From: Pseudohongiella sp.
GTDB taxonomy: Bacteria > Pseudomonadota > Gammaproteobacteria > Pseudomonadales > Pseudohongiellaceae
Assembly (NCBI GenBank): GCA_030651695.1
Contig: JAUSCD010000035.1
Location: 1-64,000 of the forward strand
Length of the DNA: 64,000 nucleotides
Direction: 5' to 3'
Part shown: in pieces, positions 33,032 to 42,225 of the stretch
Layout: each line of letters opens with the position of its first letter
Numbering within the stretch: the stretch's first letter is position 1
Position numbers and translations under genes: made by a program
Notes under the pieces: model-generated
What the model saw: only the letters and a program-made list of their open reading frames with translations
Database searches by the model: none
Told to the model about the DNA's origin: nothing

Positions 33032-34699
33032 TCAATGAGAGAACGTTTCCACAAAACGGTTTCTAACAATATCCATGGGCCACACAGGGGCATTATCGGC
33101 TGGCAACATTCCCGGGGTCCATTGCCAATCAGCGATCGCTTGCATAACAGCGGGATCCGAACTGATGATGTGTGTCATCACATCCGGCACTGAGGCGCCA
33201 TCTGCAATCAGCGGCATGGGTTGATGATCTCCCAATATGAATACCACCAGGTCCTCATCTCCGTATTCGATCACATACGACACCAGAGTCCTGATGACAT
33301 ACTCAACCGAATCGCGGTACTGACTCATTAACAAATCCCGATCAGCCCACACCTGATCGGTGCGCGGGCCGCGACGCGCCTGCTCGTTAAATTCGGAACC
33401 GTCTGTAATCAGATCCCAGTCAATAAGATCAGGGACCGGAGTCCAGGGCGCGTGCGAGGAAATCAGAGCGATTTCAGCCATGATGGGTTTGCGATCCTGT
33501 AAATTGCGCTCTTGCTGAACCCGGGCAAGTGTAAACTGGTCAGGCATGGTGACATAATTGAACGGCAGCCCGCGATAATCCAGCGCAGACGCATCGTACA
33601 ACTTGTCGTACCCGAAATATTGCCCTTCCGGCCATGCCATGGTGATTGCAGGCATTACACCCAGAGTGCGCCACCCGGCTCGCTGGAATAACCGGATCAA
33701 CGTTGGTCGCTGACTCATCATCAGCGCGTCATAACGCAGCTGGCTGTCAATCCACAAACCCGACATCGCCGTGCCGTGTGCCAGCCAACTTAAACCGCCG
33801 ATGGTTGAAGATGCAAGGAAGGCGCTTGATGACGCATAACCGCCGGCAACCAAGGCGTCAGTTGCCTCATTCAAAAGCGGACGAATTGCTGGTGCATAGC
33901 GCTGACTATCCAGCAGCACGCGACCATAAGATTCAACAAATATCACCAGTACATCCTTGCCCTGTAAAGCGCCAAACAGCTGGTCTCCCGCAACATTGTC
34001 ATACACGTCCTGTTTGATGATTTCACGAAACTCCTGCAGCTCTGCAATGCTGTTTACGGCAGTGCGCATGTGCATAGTGAGCTGATCTATAAAATAACGC
34101 GACGCTCCGCCCCAGCCGTTAGTAAACGCCACACTCCAGAGAACCAGATACAGAGCCAATGCACTGCCGGACCATCTCAGAGAGACGCTCTTAAGCAAAT
34201 GCTGTATCCGTTGCAACGAAAAATATGTCAGCACAAAAATCAACAGCACCAGCATGGTTGCAATCGATGCCACCAACAACGCTCCAGCGAACCCGATACT
34301 GGACGCCAGCAAGTTAAACCCGTCAGACAACAGATACGTATCCAGCACCGGATTAAACGGGCGCGCAAAAACCATAAAAGCAGACATATCCGAGAGCCGG
34401 AAGATCAGACCCGCGGCAATCACAATCGCAGACAACCAAAGGCTCAAGCGCCCGGCCATCGCAGGCAGCAACAACAGCGCTGAAAAAACCACGACTTCCA
34501 GCGGTACATAAAGGATGTACCACCACTGCAGCCAGTCCAGGCGATTGGGAATTACAAAAATCGAAAAAATAAACCAGATCGCCAGCAGATTCAGGACAAT
34601 CTGACTGGTCGGGTGTCGATAAGTCCGGAGCAGGAGGTTCATAAGGAAAAGAGCTGCATGCGAGGGTTCTTTCAAAAAGTTGGAAAAAAGATGCGCCAC
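33032..34699 (-). CDS. LTA-synthase-like membrane sulfatase-fold transferase
   Basis: 555 residues from a GTG at 34699 with GGAAGG four bases upstream; an ATG at 34642 has no ribosome site. About five N-terminal helices anchor a large periplasmic domain. That domain has DVLVIFVESYGRVLL (first metal Glu), SSTIGGLSWLAHGT (nucleophile Thr/Ser region), and FILGDHQPMPLI near the C-terminus (metal Asp-His). This is the alkaline-phosphatase-superfamily layout of LtaS, OpgB and EptA-type enzymes, which transfer phosphoglycerol or phosphoethanolamine from a lipid to a glycan on the periplasmic side. With a CDP-alcohol transferase and a flippase nearby, decoration of a lipid or glycan is likely. Confidence 0.78.
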   Translation of the reverse strand: MAHLFSNFLKEPSHAALFLMNLLLRTYRHPTSQIVLNLLAIWFIFSIFVIPNRLDWLQWWYILYVPLEVVVFSALLLLPAMAGRLSLWLSAIVIAAGLIFRLSDMSAFMVFARPFNPVLDTYLLSDGFNLLASSIGFAGALLVASIATMLVLLIFVLTYFSLQRIQHLLKSVSLRWSGSALALYLVLWSVAFTNGWGGASRYFIDQLTMHMRTAVNSIAELQEFREIIKQDVYDNVAGDQLFGALQGKDVLVIFVESYGRVLLDSQRYAPAIRPLLNEATDALVAGGYASSSAFLASSTIGGLSWLAHGTAMSGLWIDSQLRYDALMMSQRPTLIRLFQRAGWRTLGVMPAITMAWPEGQYFGYDKLYDASALDYRGLPFNYVTMPDQFTLARVQQERNLQDRKPIMAEIALISSHAPWTPVPDLIDWDLITDGSEFNEQARRGPRTDQVWADRDLLMSQYRDSVEYVIRTLVSYVIEYGDEDLVVFILGDHQPMPLIADGASVPDVMTHIISSDPAVMQAIADWQWTPGMLPADNAPVWPMDIVRNRFVETFSH

Positions 34700-34829
34700 C
34701 GGGCCTTCCGGTATACGTCCGGCGCAGTATACCGGATGAGAATTATTGTCATACAGGAAAGACTATAGGTAAACTCGGGTCTCCTACTTGATATGCCACA
34801 CCCAATCTATAAACAACAATTGAGGACTG

Positions 34830-35831
34830 ATGACGATGACTGATCATACACAAGGTAAACACCGCTCTCCTGTGTTAAGCCGTCGCCACTTTATTGGCGC
34901 CAGCCTTGGAGCCGGTGCCGCATTGGCATTTAACCCCGGTTTTCTGGCGTTTGCCCAGGAAGCTGCACTGATTACACGCGCCATACCTTCAACAGGAGAG
35001 CTGATTCCTGCTGTTGGTCTGGGCAGCTCCGCCACCTTTGCTCAAGTGGCACGCAGCGAAGACATCAGTGCGCTGCAATCGGTTTTTGCACGTATGGCGG
35101 AACTGGGAGGTCGCGTATTTGATACGGCCCCCAGCTACGGCGCGTCAGAGGAAGTCGCAGGGCAGATTGTTCAGGGCCTGGGTCTGCAGGAAACCCTGTT
35201 CTGGGCTACCAAACTCAACGTTGCGGGTCGCGGCGGCAGCCCTGCCGATCCTGCCGCGGCACGGGCTCAGTTGGAGACCTCCTTCCAGCGCATCGGCAAA
35301 CCCGTGATTGATCTGATTCAGGTTCACAATATGGGCGATCCCGCCGTGCAGTTGCCCCTGTTACGCGAACTCAAGGAGCAGGGCCGCATCCGTTATGTGG
35401 GGATAACCACTACATTTGAAGAGCAGTATGACAGTTTGATTCAGGTAATGCGGAATGAACCGCTGGACTTCATCGGTATTGATTACGCTGTGGACAATCG
35501 CGATGTTGAAGAGGTAATTCTCCCGCTGGCCATGGAGCGCGGCATTGCAGTATTGAACTACGCCCCCTTCGGCCGCACGCGTTTGTGGGCCCGGGTGGGC
35601 GACAGACCGGTACCTGATTATGCACACGAGTTTGATGCCCACACCTGGGGCCAATTTTTCCTGAAGTTCGTACTGGGCCATCCTGCCATCACCGCTGTGA
35701 CGCCTGCTACCAGCCGGCCAGGCAATATGGAAGACAATATCGGGGGTATGCTGGGAAGACTTCCGGATGCTGCTATGCGCCAGCGTATGATTGCGACCGT
35801 TGAGGCGCTGCCCGCGGCACCTTCAGCCTGA
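34830..35831 (+). CDS. Tat-exported aldo/keto reductase
   Basis: 333 residues. The N-terminus has the twin-arginine signal LSRRHFIGAS followed by a hydrophobic stretch ending near AFAQEA, so the folded protein is exported. The AKR active site is present: VFDTAPSYGASEEV (Asp and Tyr), FWATKLNV (Lys) and DLIQVHNMGD (His). The Tat route fits a cofactor-bound NADP(H) enzyme or a reductase using another donor, since free NADPH is absent from the periplasm. A hairpin terminator follows the stop. Confidence 0.87.
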   Translation: MTMTDHTQGKHRSPVLSRRHFIGASLGAGAALAFNPGFLAFAQEAALITRAIPSTGELIPAVGLGSSATFAQVARSEDISALQSVFARMAELGGRVFDTAPSYGASEEVAGQIVQGLGLQETLFWATKLNVAGRGGSPADPAAARAQLETSFQRIGKPVIDLIQVHNMGDPAVQLPLLRELKEQGRIRYVGITTTFEEQYDSLIQVMRNEPLDFIGIDYAVDNRDVEEVILPLAMERGIAVLNYAPFGRTRLWARVGDRPVPDYAHEFDAHTWGQFFLKFVLGHPAITAVTPATSRPGNMEDNIGGMLGRLPDAAMRQRMIATVEALPAAPSA

Positions 35832-35854
35832 GTAGCATCGCGAATGGACATAAT

Positions 35855-35897
35855 AAAAGGACGGGAAACCTGTGCTTCAGGACTTCCTGCCCTTTTT
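35855..35897 (+). terminator. Hairpin terminator after the aldo/keto reductase gene
   Basis: Aaaaggacgggaa and ttcctgccctttt form an imperfect 13-bp stem ending in a run of five T. It begins about 24 bases past the stop. A second small GC palindrome (35904-35919) stands just before the stop of the convergent kinase gene. Confidence 0.6.
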
Positions 35898-35919
35898 GTC
35901 CGACGCGCTGACGAGCGCG

Positions 35920-38085
35920 CTAATAATTATCAAGCACCATTCTCAATTTTTCCGCCAATGCTCTCAGACGGAATGGCTTGCTGAGCAGGTGCACGCCCGG
36001 GTCGAGTCGTCCGTGGTGAACAATGGCGTTTTCCGTGTAGCCTGACATGTACAACACTTTCAACCCAGGCTGCAATTTCACGGCTTCAAGCGCCACCTCC
36101 TTGCCTGAAATGCCTCCAGTCAGCACCACATCGGTAAACAACAGATCAAACTGGTTACCGGCACGAATCAAATCCAGTGCACCCGCGCCGTTACTGCATT
36201 CTGTAACCTGATAACCCAGGCCTTTCAAACTTGCGGATGCGTAGTGCCGCACCAGATCATCATCTTCCACCAGCAATACGCGCTCGCTGCCGCCCCGATT
36301 GACCCGACTTGATGACGATGACTGCCCACCGCGGATAGTCGCGTCAGACTTTGATGCAAGAGGCAGGTACAGCCGCACTGTCGTTCCTTCTCCCGTCTCA
36401 CTATAAATTTTTACGTTGCCTTGCGACTGGCGTGCAAAACCATACACCATCGCCAGACCAAGTCCTGAGCCTTTGCCCTCGGCTTTGGTGGTAAAAAACG
36501 GATCAAACACGCTGGCCAACACATCGGCAGGGATTCCGTATCCGGTGTCAGATACAGCGATAACGACGTAGTGCCCTGGTTTTAACTGATTACGTTCGCC
36601 GTACTCCTCGTCGACCTCGATATTGGCTGCTTCAATTGTCAGTTTGCCGCCATCCGGCATGGCGTCACGGGCATTCAGAGACAGATTGATCAATGCATTC
36701 TGCAGTTCATGTGGATCAACCAGAGCTTTGCCGAGATTGTCATTCACTATCAGCTCTATCTGGATATTTTCCTTGACCGTTCGTCTCAGTAAGTGTTTTA
36801 CCTCGGCCACCAGTTCGTTTACGTCGGTGGCGCGCGGATCAAGCGGCTGGCGTCTGGCAAATGCCAGCAAGCGGTGGGTCAACTCTGCGGCGCGCTCACC
36901 GGCCAGACGGATGACATCGGCCTGACTGCGTATGTGCTCTGGTTTGTCATGCAGGTGCTCCAGCACGTCATCGATGTTTCCGAGTATCACCGTTAACAGG
37001 TTATTAAAATCATGTGCAATACCTCCGGTAAGCTGACCCAGTGCGTCCATCTTATGCGACTGACGCAGTTGCGCCTCCACCTGTTGCCGGGCACGCAATT
37101 CCTCCAGCGCAAATTTTTGCGCTTCAACAGTCTGTCGTTGGCGACCCACTACAATAATGATTCCTATCGATATGCCAATAAACAGGGCCATTATCAAACC
37201 CCCAATCCCGACACTGGCCACCAGACGCCGCCGCCAGTCCTGCAAAGCAGCAAACTCTGACATATTGGCATACACAATCAGTTGATCGTTCCATGTGTAA
37301 CGGAATGCTGATATGCGGGGGGCGTTCTGTAAGTAGGTCAGGTCAACCGTCCGGCCACCCACTTCGGTATTATTCAACTCGATAAACTGCGAGGTGTCTG
37401 TTATGTCGATTGCCATCAACTGCGCCTCAAAGGGGCTGCGTGCAATCACATGACTGTCTGCGGTCAGCAATCCAACCGCACCATCGTCGGGTCTGATTGC
37501 GTCGTAAAATACCAGCAAGTGCTCCATGGACAACAATGCCACCGCGACGCCGGCAAAACTTCCGTCTTCAAAAGGCACACGCCGGCTTACCGGGATCACC
37601 CATTGTCCACGATGGCTGCCAAATTCCGCCAAACGGGGTTTTGAAACCAGCACATTCGCTTGCAGCGACAGAGGCTCCAGGAGCGTGGCTTTATGGAAAA
37701 GAAATTCCTCAGTAGAAGATTGATCAACCGGTTCCGGATCTGCATCTTGTGAGCTGACAACAACACGCCCTGCGCTATCAATCACATAAAAGGCATAGGT
37801 GTTGGAAGAGATAGTCTGGCGGTTTATGGCTACCTGATGCATTGCTTCACGCGCCTGCTCAGTGTCGAGTCCGATGCGTAAAGCCTGTAATGTCAGCTGC
37901 GACAAGTTCAGGTCCAGCGCGCGCAAAGTCTGCTGCGTGTGTTCTTGCAACGCTGTCGCAACCAATTCCAGATCAGTGTATGCCTTTTCCATCACCCGTT
38001 CGCGATCGTCGCTTGCCAGCAGGTAGATGGTCACAGACAGCAGCACTGCAATAAACAGATTACTGGCCAGAAACAATATTTTCAT
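35920..38085 (-). CDS. Hybrid sensor histidine kinase with periplasmic Cache-like domain and receiver
   Basis: 721 residues from the ATG at 38085 (GGAG seven bases upstream; a TTG at 38091 is also in frame). The order is: TM helix (about 1-25), periplasmic dCache-like sensor (about 30-275), second TM helix ([20 protein letters not shown]), coiled segment, HisKA with [17 protein letters not shown], HATPase with DTGYGIP and [13 protein letters not shown], and a C-terminal receiver with [13 protein letters not shown] and [11 protein letters not shown]. No DNA-binding partner is adjacent, so the output regulator must lie elsewhere. The ligand is unknown; Cache domains often bind small carboxylates or amino acids. 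Confidence 0.87.
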   Translation of the reverse strand: MKILFLASNLFIAVLLSVTIYLLASDDRERVMEKAYTDLELVATALQEHTQQTLRALDLNLSQLTLQALRIGLDTEQAREAMHQVAINRQTISSNTYAFYVIDSAGRVVVSSQDADPEPVDQSSTEEFLFHKATLLEPLSLQANVLVSKPRLAEFGSHRGQWVIPVSRRVPFEDGSFAGVAVALLSMEHLLVFYDAIRPDDGAVGLLTADSHVIARSPFEAQLMAIDITDTSQFIELNNTEVGGRTVDLTYLQNAPRISAFRYTWNDQLIVYANMSEFAALQDWRRRLVASVGIGGLIMALFIGISIGIIIVVGRQRQTVEAQKFALEELRARQQVEAQLRQSHKMDALGQLTGGIAHDFNNLLTVILGNIDDVLEHLHDKPEHIRSQADVIRLAGERAAELTHRLLAFARRQPLDPRATDVNELVAEVKHLLRRTVKENIQIELIVNDNLGKALVDPHELQNALINLSLNARDAMPDGGKLTIEAANIEVDEEYGERNQLKPGHYVVIAVSDTGYGIPADVLASVFDPFFTTKAEGKGSGLGLAMVYGFARQSQGNVKIYSETGEGTTVRLYLPLASKSDATIRGGQSSSSSRVNRGGSERVLLVEDDDLVRHYASASLKGLGYQVTECSNGAGALDLIRAGNQFDLLFTDVVLTGGISGKEVALEAVKLQPGLKVLYMSGYTENAIVHHGRLDPGVHLLSKPFRLRALAEKLRMVLDNY

Positions 38086-38223
38086 TTGCAATCTCCCTCG
38101 CCGACCGTAATACGTTGCTGCCGGCTTCCAGCCAGCAGTTTGATAGAACCAGTTTTGTCAGACCCAATATACTCCTTTAAGGCGAATATTTATCTATGAA
38201 ATTGCGCCCAACAGCCAATGAAC

Positions 38224-38252
38224 TGATGCAGCGGTATGTACCGCCTTCATCA
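38224..38252. terminator. Hairpin between the RNase J-type gene and the kinase gene
   Basis: Tgatg-x2-gcggta pairs with taccgc-x3-catca around a two-base loop, directly after the stop of the RNase J-type gene (minus strand). No U tract follows, so termination would be inefficient. The remaining 38086-38223 holds only the kinase leader. Confidence 0.35.
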
Positions 38253-38260
38253 AGCGCATC

Positions 38261-39625
38261 TTATCCAAAAGTTTTTTCAAGCCTGTCCGTCTTTTCATCA
38301 AGCCAGAGACGCCCAACCGGGGCGGCTTTACGCTTTATTGTGGAACGTACAATATCAAACAGGTCGCCATTGACTCCCTGCAACTGGAAAGGAACATTTG
38401 CAGCCCTGGCAATGGCTGCGTTACATCTTATATGATCTGCCTCGCCATGCACCGGGATGGCGATTCGCGGCTTTACCCACCGATACATCTGCAATAATTC
38501 GTCTGCACAGGGATGACCAGACGCATGCAAGGGTCTGCTGTTGTCATCCAGGTGTGATGCGTGAGTAACGCGGATATTGCGACTTTCGAAAGACTTGATC
38601 AGCCGTTCTACATCTGCCTCGTTCCCCGGAATTGTTTTGGCACTGAAAATGACGTGATCGCCAGCCGCAAGACTGATATCCGGATGAGTGTCCATCGCCA
38701 GTCTGTGCAGGGCAGCATTCGGCTCACCCTGACTGCCCGTTGCCAAGACCAGGGTTTCAGACGGAAGCAGATACCCCAAGTCGGTGTTATTTACCGGGAC
38801 AAAATTATTTTGCAGATAGCCGGCTGATTTGGCACATGAAGTCATATTGTGCAGCGAGCGCCCCAGTAACCCGAGGTAGCGCCCGGAGACATGTGCCACA
38901 TTGCCTAAAGTCTGCAAGCGCGCAATATTACTGGCAAAACATGCGACCACAACACGCCCGGAAGATTCACGTACTTTGGCCAGCAATCCTTCAAACAACT
39001 CACCTTCAGACACTGAACTACCGCTGTGGTTGGCGTTGGTGGAGTCACACACAATGGCGTCAATACTTAAATCTGCCAATGCACGGTAAAGCCCGGGGTT
39101 GATCGCCTCGCCCACAACCGGCGCAGAATCCAGTTTCCAGTCGGCAGTGTGCAGCACTGTGGCAACAGGGGTGCTTATCAGCAGCGCATTGGTTTCAGGT
39201 GTGGAATGCGTAATCGGCAGCCAGCGGATTTCAAACGGCTCAAGACTAAGCACTTCATTTTCATTAACCGTAATTACCAGTGCAGAGATGCCTTTTTGCC
39301 GCAGCTTCCGGATCAGCACCTGACGAGTAAATGCCGTTGTATAAATGGGACATCGGAACTGATCCCACAAATGTGCCAGCGCGCCGATGTGGTCTTCATG
39401 CGCATGGGTGGCAATTATTCCAACAAGGGACTGATGACGACTACTGATAAACAATGGGTCGGCCATCTCGACACGATTGCCAGTCTGGCCCGGTGACTTT
39501 TCAAACGTCACACCACAATCGACCATCAACCATTTGCCGGCATGGCCGTACAAATTCAGATTCATGCCGATTTCGCCACATCCACCCAGGGGAAGAAACC
39601 AGAAATCTTTGTGCGTAGGTTTCAT
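38261..39625 (-). CDS. RNase J-type metallo-beta-lactamase/beta-CASP nuclease
   Basis: 454 residues. The start FLPLGGCGEIGMNLNLYG and the metal motif ATHAHEDHIGAL are those of RNase J. The beta-CASP part has HTADWKLDS, VCDSTNANHSG, VVVACFASNIARL and LATGSQGEPNAAL, and the last metal His appears in HASGHP and IPVHGEADH. RNase J is a 5'-to-3' exonuclease and endonuclease acting on RNA. At 454 residues it lacks the C-terminal domain of the 550-residue enzymes of Bacillus and alphaproteobacteria. It lies six bases downstream of the VanX-like gene. RNA targets are unknown; a few homologues instead act on DNA. Confidence 0.85.
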   Translation of the reverse strand: MKPTHKDFWFLPLGGCGEIGMNLNLYGHAGKWLMVDCGVTFEKSPGQTGNRVEMADPLFISSRHQSLVGIIATHAHEDHIGALAHLWDQFRCPIYTTAFTRQVLIRKLRQKGISALVITVNENEVLSLEPFEIRWLPITHSTPETNALLISTPVATVLHTADWKLDSAPVVGEAINPGLYRALADLSIDAIVCDSTNANHSGSSVSEGELFEGLLAKVRESSGRVVVACFASNIARLQTLGNVAHVSGRYLGLLGRSLHNMTSCAKSAGYLQNNFVPVNNTDLGYLLPSETLVLATGSQGEPNAALHRLAMDTHPDISLAAGDHVIFSAKTIPGNEADVERLIKSFESRNIRVTHASHLDDNSRPLHASGHPCADELLQMYRWVKPRIAIPVHGEADHIRCNAAIARAANVPFQLQGVNGDLFDIVRSTIKRKAAPVGRLWLDEKTDRLEKTFG

Positions 39626-39631
39626 CAGGGA

Positions 39632-40417
39632 TCAACGTACAGGGAAATCGAAATACTCATCCGGGAAAGGCTCGTCAATCAATGTGTAATGCCACCACTC
39701 CTGGTCATAGTTACGGAATCCTGCTGCTTCCATGATTTCACGCAGCAAGTGCCGGTTTTGCAGAACATCGGGGCCAACTACAATGTTATCGGTATGTGAG
39801 CGCGGATCAAAGCAGTCATAGCCTGTGCCCATGTCAATGCTATTGTCCGGGAAACGCTCACTGGCATCCGCCCGGCAATCGTATTGTTGCGCCAGGGGAT
39901 CCGCGTCAGGTATCGATGAACCAAGCGGCACCAGTGTCAGATCAACTGTACTGCCACGACTGTGGCCCGACCGCTCAGCAATGTAACCGAGTTCGAACAA
40001 CCGGGCCTTTGGGACTTCAGGATAGTAACTGAGCAACATGAGCTCATCGCCCAGATCTGCGCCCCATCTCATAAAATCATTAACAGCTGTCTGAGGCCGA
40101 TAGCAGTCGTAAAGTTTTAACGAAAGCCCAAGCTGATTGACCATAGCCTGCACTTCGACCAACGCGAACGCAGCCGGGGTTGTCAGAATACACTCAGGTG
40201 CTTCGTAAGCAGCAACCGGGCGCCCAAGAAAATTGTTACTGCCGAAATAACGCATATCCTGCTGAATACTGCCATCCAGTTCGGATATCCTCGAAAAACC
40301 ATCGTGAAGGCCGGCGGCAGCAAGGGGAATTGGAGTGTTCTGATCAATTGTTGAATCACCCGAGCACTGCGTCAGGGCGACCAGGGAAAACACAACAAGG
40401 CACGTGCGCAATTTCAA
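39632..40417 (-). CDS. D-alanyl-D-alanine dipeptidase (VanX/DdpX-like, M15D)
   Basis: 261 residues from a TTG at 40417, chosen because GGAGGG stands seven bases upstream and the signal peptide then starts properly (MKLRTCLVVFSLVALTQC). A lipoprotein Cys at 18 is possible, though Gln before it is unusual. The M15D motifs are complete: LYDCYRPQTAVNDF (Arg), RSGHSRGSTVDLTL (Zn His and Asp) and DQEWWHYTL (catalytic Glu and Zn His). The enzyme cleaves D-Ala-D-Ala in peptidoglycan turnover or scavenging; in VanX this gives glycopeptide resistance, but no VanA/VanH-like genes are nearby. Periplasmic. It probably shares an mRNA with the RNase J-type gene. Confidence 0.87.
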   Translation of the reverse strand: MKLRTCLVVFSLVALTQCSGDSTIDQNTPIPLAAAGLHDGFSRISELDGSIQQDMRYFGSNNFLGRPVAAYEAPECILTTPAAFALVEVQAMVNQLGLSLKLYDCYRPQTAVNDFMRWGADLGDELMLLSYYPEVPKARLFELGYIAERSGHSRGSTVDLTLVPLGSSIPDADPLAQQYDCRADASERFPDNSIDMGTGYDCFDPRSHTDNIVVGPDVLQNRHLLREIMEAAGFRNYDQEWWHYTLIDEPFPDEYFDFPVR

Positions 40418-40754
40418 TTCATTACCCTCCGGATTAGCAATACAAGAGCAGGACCAGGCAAAAGGCACGGCCCGCATGACCACAGTCAGCTCAGATGTTC
40501 AGTGAGAATGCCCATCACACGCTTACTTGTAAATAGCGGGACCAAATCCGGTTCGCCGCTGACTTTAGCCTGATTGTTTGCAGAAACAGACGTTAAGCGT
40601 CTGGCAGGTATGAAAAAATGCCGTTTAGCGTGCCTAATAGCACAAAAGCACTACATCGTCACTTCCCCCCCCTGTTCAGAGCTGGTCAATACGGCTGGGA
40701 CTATGCCAGAATGAGGCCTTCTACAAGGAATATCCGGTTGGAGGCAGTGACAAG
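40418..40754. other. Intergenic region before the small membrane protein gene
   Basis: About 340 bases between the divergent VanX-like gene and the 41-residue membrane protein gene. The only structure noticed is a cagacg-ttaag-cgtctg inverted repeat at 40587-40603, a possible operator or hairpin. A 62-codon plus-strand frame starting at 40618 has no ribosome site and no protein-like pattern. Confidence 0.4.
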
Positions 40755-40880
40755 ATGGCCAATAAGAAAAGCGACAAACCCAAGAAATTTTTTGGGTTCG
40801 AAATGAGTGACACCGTGAGCTACATCATTGTTGCTGTGCTGGCAATTATTCTTATTCGACAGATTATGGTTTTGTTCTGA
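40755..40880 (+). CDS. 41-residue single-pass membrane protein
   Basis: ATG at 40755 preceded by GGAGG ten bases upstream. The 41 residues begin with a Lys-rich cytoplasmic head (MANKKSDKPKKFFGFEMSD) and end in one long hydrophobic segment (SYIIVAVLAIILIRQIMVLF) interrupted by a single Arg, then TGA. Charge pattern, strong ribosome site and lack of any competing frame argue that it is a real small protein. No family recognised. It could be a subunit or regulator of a membrane complex, or a small stress protein. It stands 152 bases before the LeuB-type gene in the same direction. Confidence 0.6.
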   Translation: MANKKSDKPKKFFGFEMSDTVSYIIVAVLAIILIRQIMVLF

Positions 40881-41032
40881 TCCTTCCCGGCTGTTTCAAT
40901 AAAAACTCCTCAATGGCCAACCTCCGGCCACGTTAGCCTGTTTCTTGTTCGGACCGAGCTGAACGTGATAGATTACGCGCCTTTTCTGGCCACTTCATAT
41001 CTGCAAATATATACCGAATACAAGGAATCCGC

Positions 41033-42142
41033 ATGAGCCACTATAAAATTGCATTGCTGGACGGTGATGGCATCGGCCCTGAAATAATGAAAGAAGCTGT
41101 CAAGGTCATGAATCTGGTAGCTGAACGCAACAAAATTACCTTCGAGCTGATCCATGCACCGTTTGGCGCCAGCGCTTATTTTGAATGCGGCCACCCGTTT
41201 CCGGAGCAGACCAAAAAAATCTGTGATGAAGCCGATGCGATCCTGAAAGGACCGATTGGCCTTAACCATGAAGACTCCAAAAAGATTCCGGTTGATATGC
41301 AACCCGAACGTGGTGCATTGCTGCCACTTCGTCGTCGTTACAATACCTATGCCAACTTCCGTCCGGTATTCCTGCCTAAAGGTCTGGCGCATTTCTCTCC
41401 GTTAAAAGCAGAAATCATTGGCGATGGCATCGACATCATGATTATTCGTGAACTGGTCGGTGGCCTGTATTTTGGCGAAAAAGAAACCGGCGTGACAGCC
41501 GATGGCGTTCGCTTTGTAAAAGAAGTGCTTGAGTACGATGAAATCCAGATCAAGCGTATTGCCAAAGTCGCGTTTGAAACGGCGATGAAGCGCAAAAAAG
41601 TGCTGCACAACATCCATAAAAGCAACGTCCTGAAGTCCAGCGTGCTGTGGAATACGGTAATGGAAGAAGTGGGCAAGGACTACCCGGAAGTCAAAATCGA
41701 ACATATCCTGGTGGATGCAGCAGCAACTTATCTGTGTCTGAACCCGGGCCGTTTTGATGTCATGGTCATGGAGAACATGTTTGGCGACATTCTGAGCGAT
41801 CAGGGCGGCGGCATTTTGGGTTCGCTGGGCCTGATGCCATCCGCCTGTCTCGGTGATGACAAAGCCTACTACGAACCTTCTCATGGATCTGCGCCGGATA
41901 TCGCCGGCAAAAACATCGCCAACCCCTACTCCATGATCGGCTCAGTAGCCATGATGCTGGAGATGAGTTTTGGCATGGATCAGGAGGCCAAAAATGTCTG
42001 GCATGCCATGCAAAGCGTATTTGCCGATGGCTACTCGACTGCAGATCTGTCTAAACCCGGCACCGGCGTCACCATGATTGATACTCCCGCGTTTGGTGAC
42101 CGGGTGGTAGACGCGTTGCGCAAAATGCCTGTTCCAGCCTGA
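41033..42142 (+). CDS. Isopropylmalate dehydrogenase-type enzyme (LeuB family)
   Basis: 369 residues. The isocitrate/isopropylmalate dehydrogenase fold is clear: IALLDGDGIGPEIMKEA, NTYANFRPVFLP (substrate Arg), IIRELVGGLYFGEKE, VDAAATYLCLNPGRFDVMV, NMFGDILSDQ (metal Asp pair) and EPSHGSAPDIAGKNIANP (NAD loop). REL-x-GG-x-YFG is the LeuB form rather than the isocitrate REN-x-EG form. It oxidatively decarboxylates a 2-alkylmalate using NAD+. The LeuA2-type gene 1.5 kb downstream would supply such a substrate. A strong terminator follows. Confidence 0.85.
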   Translation: MSHYKIALLDGDGIGPEIMKEAVKVMNLVAERNKITFELIHAPFGASAYFECGHPFPEQTKKICDEADAILKGPIGLNHEDSKKIPVDMQPERGALLPLRRRYNTYANFRPVFLPKGLAHFSPLKAEIIGDGIDIMIIRELVGGLYFGEKETGVTADGVRFVKEVLEYDEIQIKRIAKVAFETAMKRKKVLHNIHKSNVLKSSVLWNTVMEEVGKDYPEVKIEHILVDAAATYLCLNPGRFDVMVMENMFGDILSDQGGGILGSLGLMPSACLGDDKAYYEPSHGSAPDIAGKNIANPYSMIGSVAMMLEMSFGMDQEAKNVWHAMQSVFADGYSTADLSKPGTGVTMIDTPAFGDRVVDALRKMPVPA

Positions 42143-42161
42143 CAATCAAACCATACGCAAT

Positions 42162-42199
42162 AAAAAAGCGTCGCTGAGCCAACTCTGCGACGCTTTTTT
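42162..42199. terminator. Bidirectional rho-independent terminator
   Basis: Aaaaaagcgtcgc (42162-42174) and gcgacgctttttt (42187-42199) are exact complements around a 12-base loop, with A and T runs on both sides. It lies between the convergent LeuB-type and RDD genes and should stop transcripts from either side. Confidence 0.9.
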
Positions 42200-42225
42200 A
42201 TTGCTGCAACCCGCTGCACAGAACG

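Noticed and set aside
39632-40417. Glycopeptide-resistance locus (vanX)
   Set aside because: No vanA, vanH, vanR or vanS homologues flank it, and VanX-like dipeptidases are common in cell-wall recycling of Gram-negatives.
40618-40806. 62-codon plus-strand frame before the LeuB-type gene
   Set aside because: No ribosome site, no hydrophobic or domain pattern, and it overlaps the better 41-codon gene at 40755 in another frame.
41402-41884. 160-codon minus-strand frame opposite the LeuB-type gene
   Set aside because: His/Phe-rich antisense shadow of a clear enzyme gene.
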